DNA of 52,933 nt from Microtetraspora glauca (GCA_000721275.1 JOFO01000042.1:1-52933); one strand, 5' to 3'. Positions 17,901-26,397 are shown, counted from the first letter of the stretch. The notes: generated from the sequence alone by a model not told the origin. Numbers and translations are program-made.

Positions 17901-18774
17901 GGGGCACGAGCTGCGGAGCGAGTCCGCCGGATGGCTGGAGCGGATGCTCCGCCCCAAGGCCGGGGGGTGCGTGGCCGTGGACGGGCTGCTGGCCACCCGT
18001 CCGGACACGGCGGTGGTGCTGTTCTCCTCGGTGAACGGCTTCTTCGGCGGCACCGGGTTCGGCGCCTACGCGGCGGCCAACGCGGTGCTGGACGGCTGGG
18101 CCCAGCGCTGGGCGGCGGCGGGCCGGCGGGCCCGGTCGCTGGCGTGGAGCATGTGGGACGGTCCCGGCATGAACGAGGGCAGTCCGCTCGTCGCGGCGGC
18201 GCGGCACCGGGGGCTGACGCTGATCGACCCGGCCCGCGGCACGCTGGCCCTGCTGGGCGCCCTGCGGACGGCCCCGGTGCATCTGCTGCTCGGCGCGGAT
18301 CCGGCGAACGAGCAGATCAAGACGTACCTGGCGGCGGATCAACTGCGCGGCGGCACCATCGCGGTGGCGGTGGTGCCGGAGCCGGGCGAGGACGCGCCGG
18401 CGGTACGGGCGGCGGTCGCGGCCCGGCTGGCCGGCCAGGGGGTCTTCGCCCGGGTGGCGGTGACGTCGCGGATCGAGCGCGACCCGGGCGGCGCGCCCGA
18501 TCCGGCGGCCGTCCTGGCGGCGCTCGGCGCGGGCGGCGCGGGGTACGCGGCGCCCGACGGGCGGCTGGAGGTGCTGGTGGCGCGAACCGCCGCCGAGGTG
18601 CTCGGGGTGCCCCGGGTGGGCCGGGACGACTCGTTCTTCGGTCTGGGGTGCGACTCCATCAGGGCGGTCCAGCTCGCGGAGGCGCTGAGCGGCCTCCTGG
18701 GCGACCGGGTCACGGTCGGTGCGCTGTACGAGTCACCGACGGTCCGTTCGCTGGCGGCGGGGATCACCGGCTGA
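14974..18774 (+). CDS. A-KR-T module (acyl/keto-acid adenylating, ketoreductase, carrier)
   Basis: This 1266-aa protein joins an ANL adenylation domain (about 60-620), a ketoreductase (about 680-1110) and a carrier (about 1190-1262, FFGLGCDSIRA, Ser near 1227). A-domain signs are LLTSGSTGTPKC near 246 (Cys instead of the last Gly), WGMSETSSG, WFDTGDLGFL and QPGGKVQRERL. A conserved-looking WMPLDHVGGMIM stretch is closer to acyl-acid ligases than to amino-acid A domains. The KR has GGLGGLGRT near 880 and the catalytic pattern SSVNGF...FGAYAAANA with Tyr near 1032. Known A-KR modules (valinomycin, cereulide) load alpha-keto acids and reduce them to hydroxy acids, giving ester bonds; the same role is inferred. 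GTG 14974 follows GGAAGGA. No C domain is present. Confidence 0.88.
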   Translation: MTAAASSPLSAPRMSLDDVAALAAGVRGVREAAAVHDRRLRATGAGRPSGPAGAVPAGTDVPADRPALVRGPEPVLPPDAVATLPEALARAARVAPDRGTTYVLPDGGTDRQTYAELYEDARRVLGGLRRHGLAPGDTVLLQCADSRAFVTTWWACVLGGFLPTPVAPAPEYATDNAAVRKLAAAWDLLGRPPVVADPGLFDGVRSLADRLPGGEDLRVLAADALADPEPAEWTVPDPDALIVNLLTSGSTGTPKCVQHRHRTIVARTYAAIAANGFTAHEVSLNWMPLDHVGGMIMFNLRDVFLACEHVNLRTESVIRRPLLWLDCLDRFRATSTWAPNFAFSLVCRHAEEIAAGSWDLSRLTNICNAGEAVVARTARRFVELLAPHALPADAMVPCWGMSETSSGVTYTRMHRDDPAAGTVSLEPGSLDGALRELPAGTPGAVVVTEVGAPVPGVALRITGPDGEVLPEGRVGRLHVSGDTVMNGYARNERANRESFTGDGWFDTGDLGFLRAGRLFLTGRRTNMVIVNGANFPAHEIEAVVEQVPGVRPACSAVAGVPDEETGTDALVVFFVPDGDDVPALVDAIRSALARDLALRPAYLVPVTAAEFPRQPGGKVQRERLLEGWREGRFDDRCYGGEAGGADADAAAGDEGVGVPALAVVWEAAGAPLGQRPPGPLVACVAGGDAAGWLDGVADARVPAGTDPGELAKALERAFDGLGEPAAGGSGEGPVPQVLFVAAGDPAEAPADGDGAVPAQFLAVAAALARVRPGAELTVLTRGAATTAPGERVVPGRAALTALVRTARSERLLARTAMVDAPADAGPAGLAGLAAVRHPEDVVAVRAGGPLRQRLRTVPLPDAFDVAADLLPPGGTCLITGGLGGLGRTVAEHLAVAQGARLLIVGRTPEERLDPGAREALEILSSVGEVRYRAVDAADAEALAGAVAEAEAAWGRGLDLVLHLAGAAVAEQWESLSGHELRSESAGWLERMLRPKAGGCVAVDGLLATRPDTAVVLFSSVNGFFGGTGFGAYAAANAVLDGWAQRWAAAGRRARSLAWSMWDGPGMNEGSPLVAAARHRGLTLIDPARGTLALLGALRTAPVHLLLGADPANEQIKTYLAADQLRGGTIAVAVVPEPGEDAPAVRAAVAARLAGQGVFARVAVTSRIERDPGGAPDPAAVLAALGAGGAGYAAPDGRLEVLVARTAAEVLGVPRVGRDDSFFGLGCDSIRAVQLAEALSGLLGDRVTVGALYESPTVRSLAAGITG

Positions 18775-18784
18775 CGGCCGGGGG

Positions 18785-18813
18785 CCTCCCGGGCCGGGGT
18801 CCGGCCCGGGAGG
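18785..18813. terminator. Strong hairpin terminator after the A-KR-T gene
   Basis: Twelve-bp arms at 18785-18796 and 18802-18813 with a five-base loop (GGGTC), starting 10 bp after the stop. The opposing HTH gene ends at 18918, so it may serve both strands. Confidence 0.8.
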
Positions 18814-18917
18814 TGACTCCGGCGTGAAGGTTCCGTGCGGGGTCGTCCGGCGGCGCCTGAATCCGCCGCCGGGGACCCTAGACTCGGCTTCGTCCCGCCG
18901 ATGCCGTGCTCGTCCCG

Positions 18918-19394
18918 CTAGCCGCGCGCCTTCCGGCCGCTCGGCTTCCCGTCCTCCAGCAGACCCATACGACGCAGTCTGTCCACCCACGCCTGTGCGG
19001 TGTAGCGGGGGACGCTGTAGTGCTGTGCCACCTTGCCGACGCTTCTGGACTTGAGGAAGACCGTCCGCACCTCGTCCGCGTCGGGCATCTTGCGGTAGGG
19101 GCGTTCCGTCTGCTTCTCGTCCGGCAGCGCGGGCACCGCCGCCGGCTTGGGGCCGTCCTGCGGCCCCGCGGCGCGGGCCGCGGGGGCGGCGACCCCGCTC
19201 ACCGCCTGGGCCAGCATCTCGAAGTCGATGTCGAGTGCCGCGCGCGGTGGGATTCCTCCGTCTTCCGAGGCCCGGACCACCAGTTCGACTATGCGGGGCG
19301 GCCCGCCGGGAACGCTCTGCATCACCGCGGTGATCTTCGCGGGTTCCTCTTCGGTGCCTCCGCCGGACGCTTCAACCGTGATGGTCCATCTCAT
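18918..19394 (-). CDS. Small DNA-binding protein with C-terminal HTH, family not recognised
   Basis: The 158-aa protein has three parts. The N-terminal part (about 1-65) alternates hydrophobic and charged residues, looks beta-rich, and contains PPRIVELVVRASEDGG. A Pro/Ala linker follows (about 68-95). The C-terminal part (about 105-150) reads RTVFLKSRSVGKVAQHYSVPRYTAQAWVDRLRRMG, which fits a helix-turn-helix in which KVAQHYSVPRYTAQAWV forms turn and recognition helix. It is probably a cytosolic transcription regulator. ATG 19394 is the only early start with the full beta-like segment. The upstream spacer holds several TGTGGCT sites, suggesting autoregulation. It could control the NRPS locus or be unrelated. 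Confidence 0.72.
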   Translation of the reverse strand: MRWTITVEASGGGTEEEPAKITAVMQSVPGGPPRIVELVVRASEDGGIPPRAALDIDFEMLAQAVSGVAAPAARAAGPQDGPKPAAVPALPDEKQTERPYRKMPDADEVRTVFLKSRSVGKVAQHYSVPRYTAQAWVDRLRRMGLLEDGKPSGRKARG

Positions 19395-19468
19395 ACAACA
19401 CCCGCAATCATGGTCCCTCCGATCGCCATCTCGCGCGGGGCGGACCAGGCGAGAACGCGACCTGTGTG

Positions 19469-19577
19469 AGCCACACGCGAACGACCGTCTCCCACCCCGT
19501 CATGTGAGAGGTATTCGCAGTTTCGCACTATAGCCACCTTGTGGCTGGAAAAGCCACAAGAAAATCGATGAATGGCT
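19469..19577. promoter_or_regulatory. TGTGGCT/AGCCACA operator-like array
   Basis: In the 338-bp gene-free stretch 19395-19732, AGCCACA or its complement occurs at 19469-19475, 19540-19546 and 19552-19558, with shorter AGCCAC/GGCT copies at 19532-19537 and 19574-19577. The arms 19538-19546 and 19552-19560 form a perfect 9-bp inverted repeat with a 5-bp spacer. A possible minus-strand -10 box, TATAGT (19527-19532), is adjacent. The region is less GC-rich than its surroundings. It is the promoter side of the HTH gene, and repressor binding there is inferred. Confidence 0.6.
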
Positions 19578-19732
19578 CACAAACACTCCAGCGTTCCACT
19601 AGGATACGCCCCCACGGCAGTGGCGTTTTCGGAGGCGTGAGGCGAGACCGCCCACCATGTCCCGGTCGCCCCGATCGAGGCGCGCGCCCGCCCCCGGTGC
19701 CGCCGGCCCGCCACGGCCGACGGCTCCGTCTC

Positions 19733-20437
19733 CTAAACGACAACTCCCGTGGCCAGAAGCCTGTTTCCGGGTTCCGGCGAGATCCGCCAGCGGCCGTGGA
19801 AGCGGTCGACGCGCACCCCCGCGACCACCGGCCCGGGCACCCGCAGCGTCCCGGTGAACGTGCCGTTCCGGGGGTCGGGAAGGATCACGCACTCGGGGAA
19901 ATCGAGCCATCGCCGGGTGAGGGGATACCACGTCTTGAAGACGCTCTCCTTCGCACTGAACACCAGGCGGTCCCACGCGATTCCGGGGTGCGCGGCGGAG
20001 AGCCGGGCGACGGTGTCCCGCTCCTCCGGCAGCAGCGCCGCGCCCCCGACGCCCGCGGGCAGCGGCAGGTTCGGCTCGGCGTCCACCCCGACCGAGGCGA
20101 CCGCGCCCCGGCGCGCCACCGCCGCCGCGCGGTAGCCCTCGCAGTGCGTCATGCTGCCCACGACCCCGTCGGGCCAGCGCGGCGCCCGGCGGGCCCACGG
20201 GGGCCCGTCCGCGGCCGGCAGGACCGGGCCCGGCGCGCAGCCGATCCGGGCCAGCGCGCGGCGGGCGCAGAGCCGGACGGCGGCGAACTCCCTCCGGCGC
20301 GCGGGGCCCGCGCCGGCCACGAGGGCGGCCTCCTCCGGGTACAGCTCGGCGTCGGGGTCGCCGAACAGCTCCTCCAGGACGACCTCCGGCGGCAGCGCCC
20401 CCGCCAGCAGTCGCCCGGTCGCCGGCGCGGCCGTCAC
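19733..20437 (-). CDS. Sfp/EntD-type 4'-phosphopantetheinyl transferase
   Basis: This 234-aa enzyme transfers phosphopantetheine from CoA to carrier-domain serines, as needed by the NRPS and PKS proteins in this window. Family motifs are VGSMTHCEGYRAA, SVGVDAEPN (Mg-binding Asp/Glu) and WDRLVFSAKESVFKTWYPL. The length fits EntD/PptT-like enzymes. GTG 20437 overlaps the stop of the upstream metallophosphoesterase gene (GTGA), so both are made from one transcript by coupled translation. This pairing recalls pptT-pptH of mycobacteria. The position after the NRPS locus does not prove that it is dedicated to it. Confidence 0.93.
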   Translation of the reverse strand: MTAAPATGRLLAGALPPEVVLEELFGDPDAELYPEEAALVAGAGPARRREFAAVRLCARRALARIGCAPGPVLPAADGPPWARRAPRWPDGVVGSMTHCEGYRAAAVARRGAVASVGVDAEPNLPLPAGVGGAALLPEERDTVARLSAAHPGIAWDRLVFSAKESVFKTWYPLTRRWLDFPECVILPDPRNGTFTGTLRVPGPVVAGVRVDRFHGRWRISPEPGNRLLATGVVV

Positions 20438-21279
20438 GCGGAGCCCTCCCTCACGGGCGCGGGCACGATGCGCACCGCGCCCCGCGGCGGGGCGGGTCGG
20501 CGCCCCCACTCCCGGGGGTAGCCGAGGGAGACCTCCCGGTGCGGCACCCCGTCGCACTCCAGGGTGCGCGGTATGTGGAGGTGTCCGTAGACCACGCTCA
20601 CCGCCCGGTACCGCACGTGCCAGTCCGCGGTCTCCTCGGTCCCGCACCACTGGGCGAACTCCGGGTGGCGCAGGATCCGGGTGGGTTCGCGGACCAGCGG
20701 GTAGTGGTTGACGAGGACGGTGGGCAGGCCGGGGTCGACGGCGTCCAGCCGCGCGCGCGTGTACTCCAGCCGCGCCCGGCACCAGGCGTCCCGGCTGGGG
20801 TACGGGTCGGGGTGCAGCAGGTACTCATCGGTGCACACCACGCCCGCGCGGTAGGCGATCTCCAGCGCCTCCTCCTTGGTGCGGGCGCCCGGCGGCCGGA
20901 AGCTGTGGTCGTAGAGGACGAACAGCGGGGCGACGACCACGGGCCCGGCCGGCCCGTCCCAGACCGGGTACGGGTCCTCCGGCGTCCAGACCCCCATCGC
21001 GCGCAGGCTGTCGACCAGGTACGCGTAGCGCGCCTCGCCCCGCAGCTGCACCGGGTCCGCCGGCGGGGTCCACAGCTCGTGGTTCCCGGGCGCCCACACG
21101 ACGGTGCCGAAGCGATCGCGCAGAGTCTTCATCGTATCGAGGATGTCTGCGGTCATCTCGCCGACGTCGCCGGCGACGAGGAGCCAGTCGTCGTCGGACT
21201 CCGGGCGCAGCCCCTCGACGATCCGCTGATTCTCCGGGTATTGAACGTGCAGGTCGCTGATGGCGAAGAGGTGCGTCAC
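20434..21279 (-). CDS. Calcineurin-like metallophosphoesterase, candidate PptH-type Ppant hydrolase
   Basis: The 281-aa protein has all metallophosphoesterase motifs in order: ISDLHVQ (about 7-13), LVAGDVGEM, WAPGNHELW, VLVNHYPL and YGHLH, which bind a two-metal centre. GTG 21279 places the first motif at the N-terminus as expected; the longer reading frame upstream looks non-coding. It is directly upstream of, and overlaps, the PPTase gene. In Mycobacterium tuberculosis the neighbour of pptT encodes PptH, which removes phosphopantetheine from carrier proteins. By that precedent this enzyme may reverse the PPTase reaction; other phosphodiester substrates cannot be excluded from sequence. Confidence 0.88.
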   Translation of the reverse strand: MTHLFAISDLHVQYPENQRIVEGLRPESDDDWLLVAGDVGEMTADILDTMKTLRDRFGTVVWAPGNHELWTPPADPVQLRGEARYAYLVDSLRAMGVWTPEDPYPVWDGPAGPVVVAPLFVLYDHSFRPPGARTKEEALEIAYRAGVVCTDEYLLHPDPYPSRDAWCRARLEYTRARLDAVDPGLPTVLVNHYPLVREPTRILRHPEFAQWCGTEETADWHVRYRAVSVVYGHLHIPRTLECDGVPHREVSLGYPREWGRRPAPPRGAVRIVPAPVREGSA

Positions 21280-21426
21280 CGGATCACCGCCGAGACGTAC
21301 GACCGCACTGCCCGCTCCAGAACCATGCTGCCTTCTCTCTCGAAGATACTTCGCCGAAAGACCACATTCACAGTGTACGAGCACATGTCGTATGTGGCCC
21401 CGGCGCCCATGGTCCGGGTGGGTGCG

Positions 21427-21482
21427 CGACAGCGCGGCCGGCGTCGCCATGGAGGTCCATGGCGACGCCGGCCGCGCTGTCG
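21427..21482. terminator. 27-bp perfect inverted repeat after kdpC
   Basis: Arms 21427-21453 and 21456-21482 are perfectly complementary, with GG between them. The hairpin begins 24 bp downstream of the kdpC stop and lies upstream of the metallophosphoesterase gene (start 21279). It is the likely terminator of the kdp operon, without a U tract. Confidence 0.85.
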
Positions 21483-21505
21483 TCGGGTCGGTGCCGTCGG
21501 TCCCG

Positions 21506-22177
21506 TCAGCTCCCGGCCGTCAGTTCCCTGAGGGCGGTGTTGAGTTTCAGGACGTTGACGCGGGGTTCGCCGATGAAGCCGAGGAGGCGGTCGTCGGTGT
21601 GGTCCGCGACCAGCTTCTCGACCGTGGCGACGTCGAGCTTGTTGCGCTCGGCGACGCGGTGGACCTGGAGTTTCGCGTACTGCGGGGAGATGTGCGGGTC
21701 CAGGCCGGATCCGGAGGAGGTGACGGCGTCGGCGGGCACGTCGGAGGGCCGCACGGTGTACGAGGCCGTGGAGTTGTCCTCGACCACGGCGGCCTTGGCG
21801 TCCTTCACCCACCGGATGAGGTCGGCGTTGTCGCCGGAGCGGTTGGTGGCGCCGGACAGGACGATCGCGTACTGGGTGTTGACGGAGTTGGTGCCGAGGC
21901 CGTGGGAGGGACGGGGCTGGAACCAGCGCAGGTCGGGCGCCGGGGTCTCCTCGCCGTCCTTGAGGGGCAGGTCGTAGCGCTGGCCGATGAGCTCAGAGCC
22001 GACGACCCTCCCGCTCGCGTCCGTGATCTCGGAGCCGTTCGCCTTGCCGGGGAAGGCGAGTTGGGCGATGCCGGTGACGGCGAGCGGGTAGAGCACGCCG
22101 CAGACGACGGTGAGGACGAGGAGGGCCCGGAGTCCCGCCCACAGGACCCGTCCGGTGTTTCCTACGGAGTTGTTCAT
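21506..22177 (-). CDS. kdpC: Potassium-transporting ATPase subunit C
   Basis: This 223-aa subunit has one N-terminal membrane helix (about 10-35, LRALLVLTVVCGVLYPLAVTGI) and a periplasmic-side/exposed domain. Hallmarks include PLAVTGIAQLAFPGKANGS, GSELIGQ, WFQPRPS and SGSGLDPHISP. KdpC stabilises the KdpA-KdpB complex in high-affinity K+ uptake. It begins 5 bp after kdpB ends and is the last gene before the hairpin at 21427-21482. Length and motifs are normal. Confidence 0.97.
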   Translation of the reverse strand: MNNSVGNTGRVLWAGLRALLVLTVVCGVLYPLAVTGIAQLAFPGKANGSEITDASGRVVGSELIGQRYDLPLKDGEETPAPDLRWFQPRPSHGLGTNSVNTQYAIVLSGATNRSGDNADLIRWVKDAKAAVVEDNSTASYTVRPSDVPADAVTSSGSGLDPHISPQYAKLQVHRVAERNKLDVATVEKLVADHTDDRLLGFIGEPRVNVLKLNTALRELTAGS

Positions 22178-22182
22178 GAGCG

Positions 22183-24327
22183 TCAGCCGATTCCGGGGAT
22201 GAGGGTGAGGAGCATGTCGATGAGCTTGATGCCGATGAACGGGGCGATCAGGCCGCCGAGTCCGTACAGGCCCAGGTTGCGGCGGAGCATCGCGTCCGCG
22301 CTGGACGGCCGGTAGCGCACGCCCTTCAGCGCGAGCGGGACGAGGGCCACGATGATCAGCGCGTTGAAGACGACGGCGGACAGGATCGCGGACTCGGGCG
22401 ACGCCAGGCCCATGATGTTGAGCTTGTCCAGCGACGGGTAGGCCACCGCGAACATCGCGGGGATGATCGCGAAGTACTTCGCGACGTCGTTGGCGATCGA
22501 GAAGGTCGTCAGGGCGCCCCGGGTGATGAGGAGTTGCTTGCCGATCTCGACGATCTCGATGAGCTTGGTCGGGTCGGAGTCGAGGTCGACCATGTTGCCG
22601 GCCTCCTTCGCGGCCGACGTACCGGTGTTCATCGCCACGCCGACGTCCGCCTGGGCGAGCGCCGGGGCGTCGTTCGTGCCGTCGCCCGTCATCGCCACCA
22701 GCTTCCCGCCGGCCTGCTCGCGCTTGATGAGGGCCATCTTGTCCTCGGGCGTGGCCTCGGCGAGGAAGTCGTCGACACCGGCCTCTTCGGCGATGGCCCT
22801 GGCGGTCAGCGGGTTGTCGCCCGTGATCATGATCGTCTTGATGCCCATGCGGCGCAGCTCGTCGAACCGCTCCCGCATGCCCTCCTTGACGACGTCCTTC
22901 AGGTGGACGACCCCGAGGACACGCGCGCCCTTGTCGTCGTCCACAGCCACCAGCAGCGGCGTGCCGCCGGCCTGGGAGATCCGGTCCGTGAGCGCCTGCG
23001 TGTCCTCGGCGACGGTGCCGCCCCGCTCCTTCACCCACGCGACGACCGAACCGGCCGCGCCCTTGCGGACCTTGCGGCCGTCGACGTCGACGCCCGACAT
23101 GCGGGTCTGCGCGGTGAACTCGATCCACGTGGCGTGGGCCAGTTCGCCCTGGTGGCGTTCGCGCAGCCCGTACTTCTCCTTGGCGAGCACGACGACCGAG
23201 CGGCCCTCGGGCGTCTCGTCGGCGAGCGAGGACAGCTGCGCGGCGTCGGCGACCTCGGCCTCCGTCGTCCCGCGCACCGGAACGAACGCGGCGGCCTGCC
23301 GGTTGCCCAGCGTGATCGTGCCCGTCTTGTCCAGGAGCAGCGTCGACACGTCTCCGGCGGCCTCGACCGCCCGCCCGGACATCGCGAGGACGTTGCGCTG
23401 CACGAGCCGGTCCATGCCGGCGATGCCGATCGCGGACAGCAGCGCGCCGATCGTGGTCGGGATGAGGCAGACGAGCAGCGCGGTGAGGACGATCAGGGAG
23501 GTCTGCTCGTCGGCCCCGGCGTAGATCGCGAACGGCTTGAGCGTGACGACCGCGAGCAGGAAGACGATCGTCAGCGAGGCCAGCAGGATGTTGAGGGCGA
23601 TCTCGTTCGGCGTCTTCTGCCGGGCCGCGCCCTCGACCAGGCCGATCATCCGGTCGATGAACGTCTCGCCCGGCTTCGCCGTGATCCTGACGAGGATCCG
23701 GTCGGAGAGGACCTTCGTGCCGCCGGTCACCGCGCACCGGTCGCCCCCGGACTCCCGGATGACCGGCGCCGACTCGCCCGTGATGGCGGACTCGTCGACG
23801 GACGCCACGCCCTCGACGACGTCCCCGTCGCCGGGGATGACGTCCCCGGCCTCGCAGACCACCAGGTCGCCGACGCGCAGTCCGGTCCCGGGGACCCGCT
23901 CCTCCCCCGTCGTCGTGAGGCGGCGGGCGACGGTGTCGGTCCTGGCCTTGCGCAGGGTGTCGGCCTGCGCCTTGCCGCGGCCCTCGGCGACGGCCTCCGC
24001 CAGGTTGGCGAAGATCGTGGTCAGCCACAGCCAGGCGGTGATCGCCCAGCCGAACCAGTCGCCCGGGTGCGCCACGGCGAGCGCGGTGGTGACCACCGAG
24101 CCGACGAGGACCACGAACATGACCGGTGCCTTGACCATGACGCGCGGGTCGAGCTTGCGGAGAGCGTCCGGGAAGGCGGCGATCAGCAGTTTCGGGTCGA
24201 AGAGGCCGCCGCCGGCCCCGCCGGACGGCGGGTGCCCGCCGGACAGGTCGCCGTGCGGCGCCCGCGCCGCGGCCGAAGGGGCGGAGGGGGACATCGGGTC
24301 CTCGTGCTTCCGTACGTCGATGGTCAT
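22183..24327 (-). CDS. kdpB: Potassium-transporting P-type ATPase subunit B
   Basis: The 714-aa P-type ATPase powers K+ uptake by KdpFABC. It shows [12 protein letters not shown] (phosphorylated Asp near 332), the actuator motif [16 protein letters not shown] in the nucleotide domain, and [21 protein letters not shown] for the hinge. Several membrane helices lie on either side. The N-terminus has an Ala/Pro/Gly-rich extension (about residues 10-45) before [23 protein letters not shown] 24327 overlaps the kdpA stop (ATGA). Length fits the family. Confidence 0.98.
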   Translation of the reverse strand: MTIDVRKHEDPMSPSAPSAAARAPHGDLSGGHPPSGGAGGGLFDPKLLIAAFPDALRKLDPRVMVKAPVMFVVLVGSVVTTALAVAHPGDWFGWAITAWLWLTTIFANLAEAVAEGRGKAQADTLRKARTDTVARRLTTTGEERVPGTGLRVGDLVVCEAGDVIPGDGDVVEGVASVDESAITGESAPVIRESGGDRCAVTGGTKVLSDRILVRITAKPGETFIDRMIGLVEGAARQKTPNEIALNILLASLTIVFLLAVVTLKPFAIYAGADEQTSLIVLTALLVCLIPTTIGALLSAIGIAGMDRLVQRNVLAMSGRAVEAAGDVSTLLLDKTGTITLGNRQAAAFVPVRGTTEAEVADAAQLSSLADETPEGRSVVVLAKEKYGLRERHQGELAHATWIEFTAQTRMSGVDVDGRKVRKGAAGSVVAWVKERGGTVAEDTQALTDRISQAGGTPLLVAVDDDKGARVLGVVHLKDVVKEGMRERFDELRRMGIKTIMITGDNPLTARAIAEEAGVDDFLAEATPEDKMALIKREQAGGKLVAMTGDGTNDAPALAQADVGVAMNTGTSAAKEAGNMVDLDSDPTKLIEIVEIGKQLLITRGALTTFSIANDVAKYFAIIPAMFAVAYPSLDKLNIMGLASPESAILSAVVFNALIIVALVPLALKGVRYRPSSADAMLRRNLGLYGLGGLIAPFIGIKLIDMLLTLIPGIG

Positions 24328-25988
24328 GCCGCGAGCCCTTCGGCGAGCGGGCCCAGCGCGAGCGCCGGGAAGTAGGTGAGACCGGTGACGATCGCGATCG
24401 TGCCGACGAGCAGCCCACTGAACAGCGGCTTCTCGGTCCGCAGGGTGCCCGCGGTCTCGGGGACGGGCGTCTGCCCGGCGAGCGAGCCGGCCAGCGCCAG
24501 GACGAACACCATCGGCAGGAACCGGCCGAGGAGCATCGCGATCCCGATCGTGGTGTTGAACCACGGGGTGTCGGCGTTCAGGCCGGCGAAGGCGGAGCCG
24601 TTGTTGTTGGCGCCGGAGGTGTAGGCGTACAGGATCTCGGAGAAGCCGTGCGCGCCGGAGTTCGTCATCGAGTGCGCCGGGGTGTCCAGGGCGAGCGAGG
24701 CGGCCGTGAAGCCGAGCACGAGCGCGGGGGTGACGAGGAGGTAGCAGGCGGCGTACGTGATCTCGCGGGTGCCGATCTTCTTGCCCAGGTACTCCGGGGT
24801 CCGGCCGACCATCAGTCCGGCGAGGAACACGGCGATGACCGCCATGACCAGCATGCCGTAGAGGCCGGAGCCGACGCCGCCGGGCGCGATCTCGCCGAGC
24901 TGCATGCCCAGCAGGTTGATCCCGCCGCCGAAGCCGGTGTTCGAGGAGTGGAAGGAGTTCACCGCGCCGGTCGAGGTCAGCGTGGTGGCGACCGAGAAGA
25001 TCGCGGAGCCTCCGATGCCGAACCGGGTCTCCTTGCCCTCCATCGCACCGCCGGCGAGCTCGAAGGCCGGCCCCCGGCCCGCGAACTCGGTCCACATCAT
25101 CAGCGCGGTGAAGCCGAGCCAGATGACGGCCATGGTGCCGAGGATCGCGTACCCCTGCCGCAGCGAGCCGACCATGCGGCCGAAGGTCCGCGTCAGCGCG
25201 AAGGGGATCAGCAGGATCAGATAGACCTCGAAGAGGTTGGAGAGCCCGTTCGGGTTCTCGAAGGGGTGGGCCGAGTTGGCGTTGAAGTAGCCGCCGCCGT
25301 TCGTGCCCAGCTCCTTGATGACCTCCTGCGAGGCCACCGCGCCGCCGTTCCACTGCTGCGCGCCGCCGGTGAACTGGCCGACCTCGTGGATGCCCGAGAA
25401 GTTCTGGATCGCCCCGCACGCCACGAGCACCAGCGCGCCCACGACGGAGATCGGCAGCAGGATCCGTACGACCCCGCGGACCAGGTCGGCCCAGAAGTTG
25501 CCCAGCTCGCCCGTGCGGGAGCGGGCGAAGCCGCGCACCAGGGCCACCGCGACCGCCATGCCGACCGCCGCCGAGACGAAGTTCTGCACCGCGAGGCCGC
25601 CGGTCTGCACGACGTGGCCCATGGCCTGCTCGCCGTAGTACGACTGCCAGTTGGTGTTGGCGACGAACGACGCGGCCGTGTTGAACGCCTGGTCCGGGTC
25701 GATCGACACGAAGCCGAGCGAACCCGGCAGCGCGCCCTGCACCCGCTGGAGCAGGTACAGGAACAGAACGCTCACCGCGGAGAAGGCGAGCACCCCGCGC
25801 AGATACGCCGGCCAGCGCATCCCGACCGACGGGTCCGCGCCGACGGCCCGGTAGATCCACCGCTCGGGTCTCAGGTGCCGCTCCGAGGAATAGACCCTCG
25901 CCATGTGGTCGCCCAGCGGCCGGTACGACAGACCGAGCGCGACGGCCAGTGCCAGAAGCTGGAGGACTCCAGCCAGGACGGGACTCAT
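24324..25988 (-). CDS. kdpA: Potassium-transporting ATPase subunit A (K+ channel-like)
   Basis: This 554-aa membrane protein has about ten helices and forms the K+ binding and translocation subunit. Filter-like loops include [45 protein letters not shown] and [14 protein letters not shown] 25988 gives the standard N-terminus, followed by [25 protein letters not shown]; upstream in-frame sequence is outside the gene. It starts 8 bp after kdpF ends and overlaps kdpB. Confidence 0.98.
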   Translation of the reverse strand: MSPVLAGVLQLLALAVALGLSYRPLGDHMARVYSSERHLRPERWIYRAVGADPSVGMRWPAYLRGVLAFSAVSVLFLYLLQRVQGALPGSLGFVSIDPDQAFNTAASFVANTNWQSYYGEQAMGHVVQTGGLAVQNFVSAAVGMAVAVALVRGFARSRTGELGNFWADLVRGVVRILLPISVVGALVLVACGAIQNFSGIHEVGQFTGGAQQWNGGAVASQEVIKELGTNGGGYFNANSAHPFENPNGLSNLFEVYLILLIPFALTRTFGRMVGSLRQGYAILGTMAVIWLGFTALMMWTEFAGRGPAFELAGGAMEGKETRFGIGGSAIFSVATTLTSTGAVNSFHSSNTGFGGGINLLGMQLGEIAPGGVGSGLYGMLVMAVIAVFLAGLMVGRTPEYLGKKIGTREITYAACYLLVTPALVLGFTAASLALDTPAHSMTNSGAHGFSEILYAYTSGANNNGSAFAGLNADTPWFNTTIGIAMLLGRFLPMVFVLALAGSLAGQTPVPETAGTLRTEKPLFSGLLVGTIAIVTGLTYFPALALGPLAEGLAA

Positions 25989-25996
25989 ATCCGTGC

Positions 25997-26086
25997 TCAG
26001 AACCTCTCCGGCTTGACGAGGGCGAGGACGAGGTATCCCAGCAGGCCGGCGGCGACGAGCAGACCGACTATGTTCTCGGCGCTCAC
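25997..26086 (-). CDS. kdpF: KdpF small membrane subunit, 29 aa
   Basis: The peptide begins [18 protein letters not shown] and ends ALVKPERF, one membrane helix plus the KPERF end typical of KdpF, which stabilises the Kdp complex. GTG 26086 overlaps the TGA of the 27-aa reading frame upstream, and the stop lies 8 bp before kdpA. Confidence 0.93.
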   Translation of the reverse strand: MSAENIVGLLVAAGLLGYLVLALVKPERF

Positions 26087-26166
26087 AGCTTCGCCACCCC
26101 CTTGGCGATGAAGGCCACGAGCGCGAAGACCGCGAGCGTGGTGACGACGAAGGCCACGTCGGCCAT
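26083..26166 (-). CDS. 27-aa single-helix membrane peptide leading the kdp operon
   Basis: It reads [20 protein letters not shown] followed by AKGVAKL, a single hydrophobic helix with a basic end. GGGAG lies 6 bp before ATG 26166. The stop overlaps the kdpF GTG (GTGA), so the two are translationally coupled. It is similar in size and topology to KdpF but lacks the KPERF end. Possible roles are a second KdpF-like accessory subunit or a leader coupling translation. It is a real gene by RBS, overlap and hydrophobic content, but its function is unknown. Confidence 0.75.
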   Translation of the reverse strand: MADVAFVVTTLAVFALVAFIAKGVAKL

Positions 26167-26246
26167 CGTGAACTCCCGGAAGAAGGAAGAAGGCGGATTC
26201 TCTGACGAGATGAGGAAACCGCCCGTCCGGCCGATTTCCGCCCCCG

Positions 26247-26397
26247 TTGACGCCTCCCTGACGCCCACGACGCCCCTCTTGACGCCCCCGCTACGCACCG
26301 GCGCTTCGGCCGCCCCGCACATGCCCTGAGCAGCACGGCCGGGCCCGGCGCGCGGAAGGCGGCACCCGGCCGGCGCGTCTTGACGCTTCCCTGACGC
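26247..26397 (-). promoter_or_regulatory. GCGTCA direct repeats upstream of kdp, candidate KdpE sites
   Basis: TTGACGCCTCCCTGACGC (26247-26264) and TTGACGCTTCCCTGACGC (26380-26397) differ at one base. Read on the minus strand each is GCGTCA-N5-GCGTCA, an 11-bp-spaced direct repeat like sites for OmpR-family response regulators. Further GACGC copies lie at about 26265-26285. The near site is about 80 bp upstream of the first kdp start. No kdpDE genes are in the window. The 26167-26506 spacer otherwise shows no gene. Confidence 0.55.
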
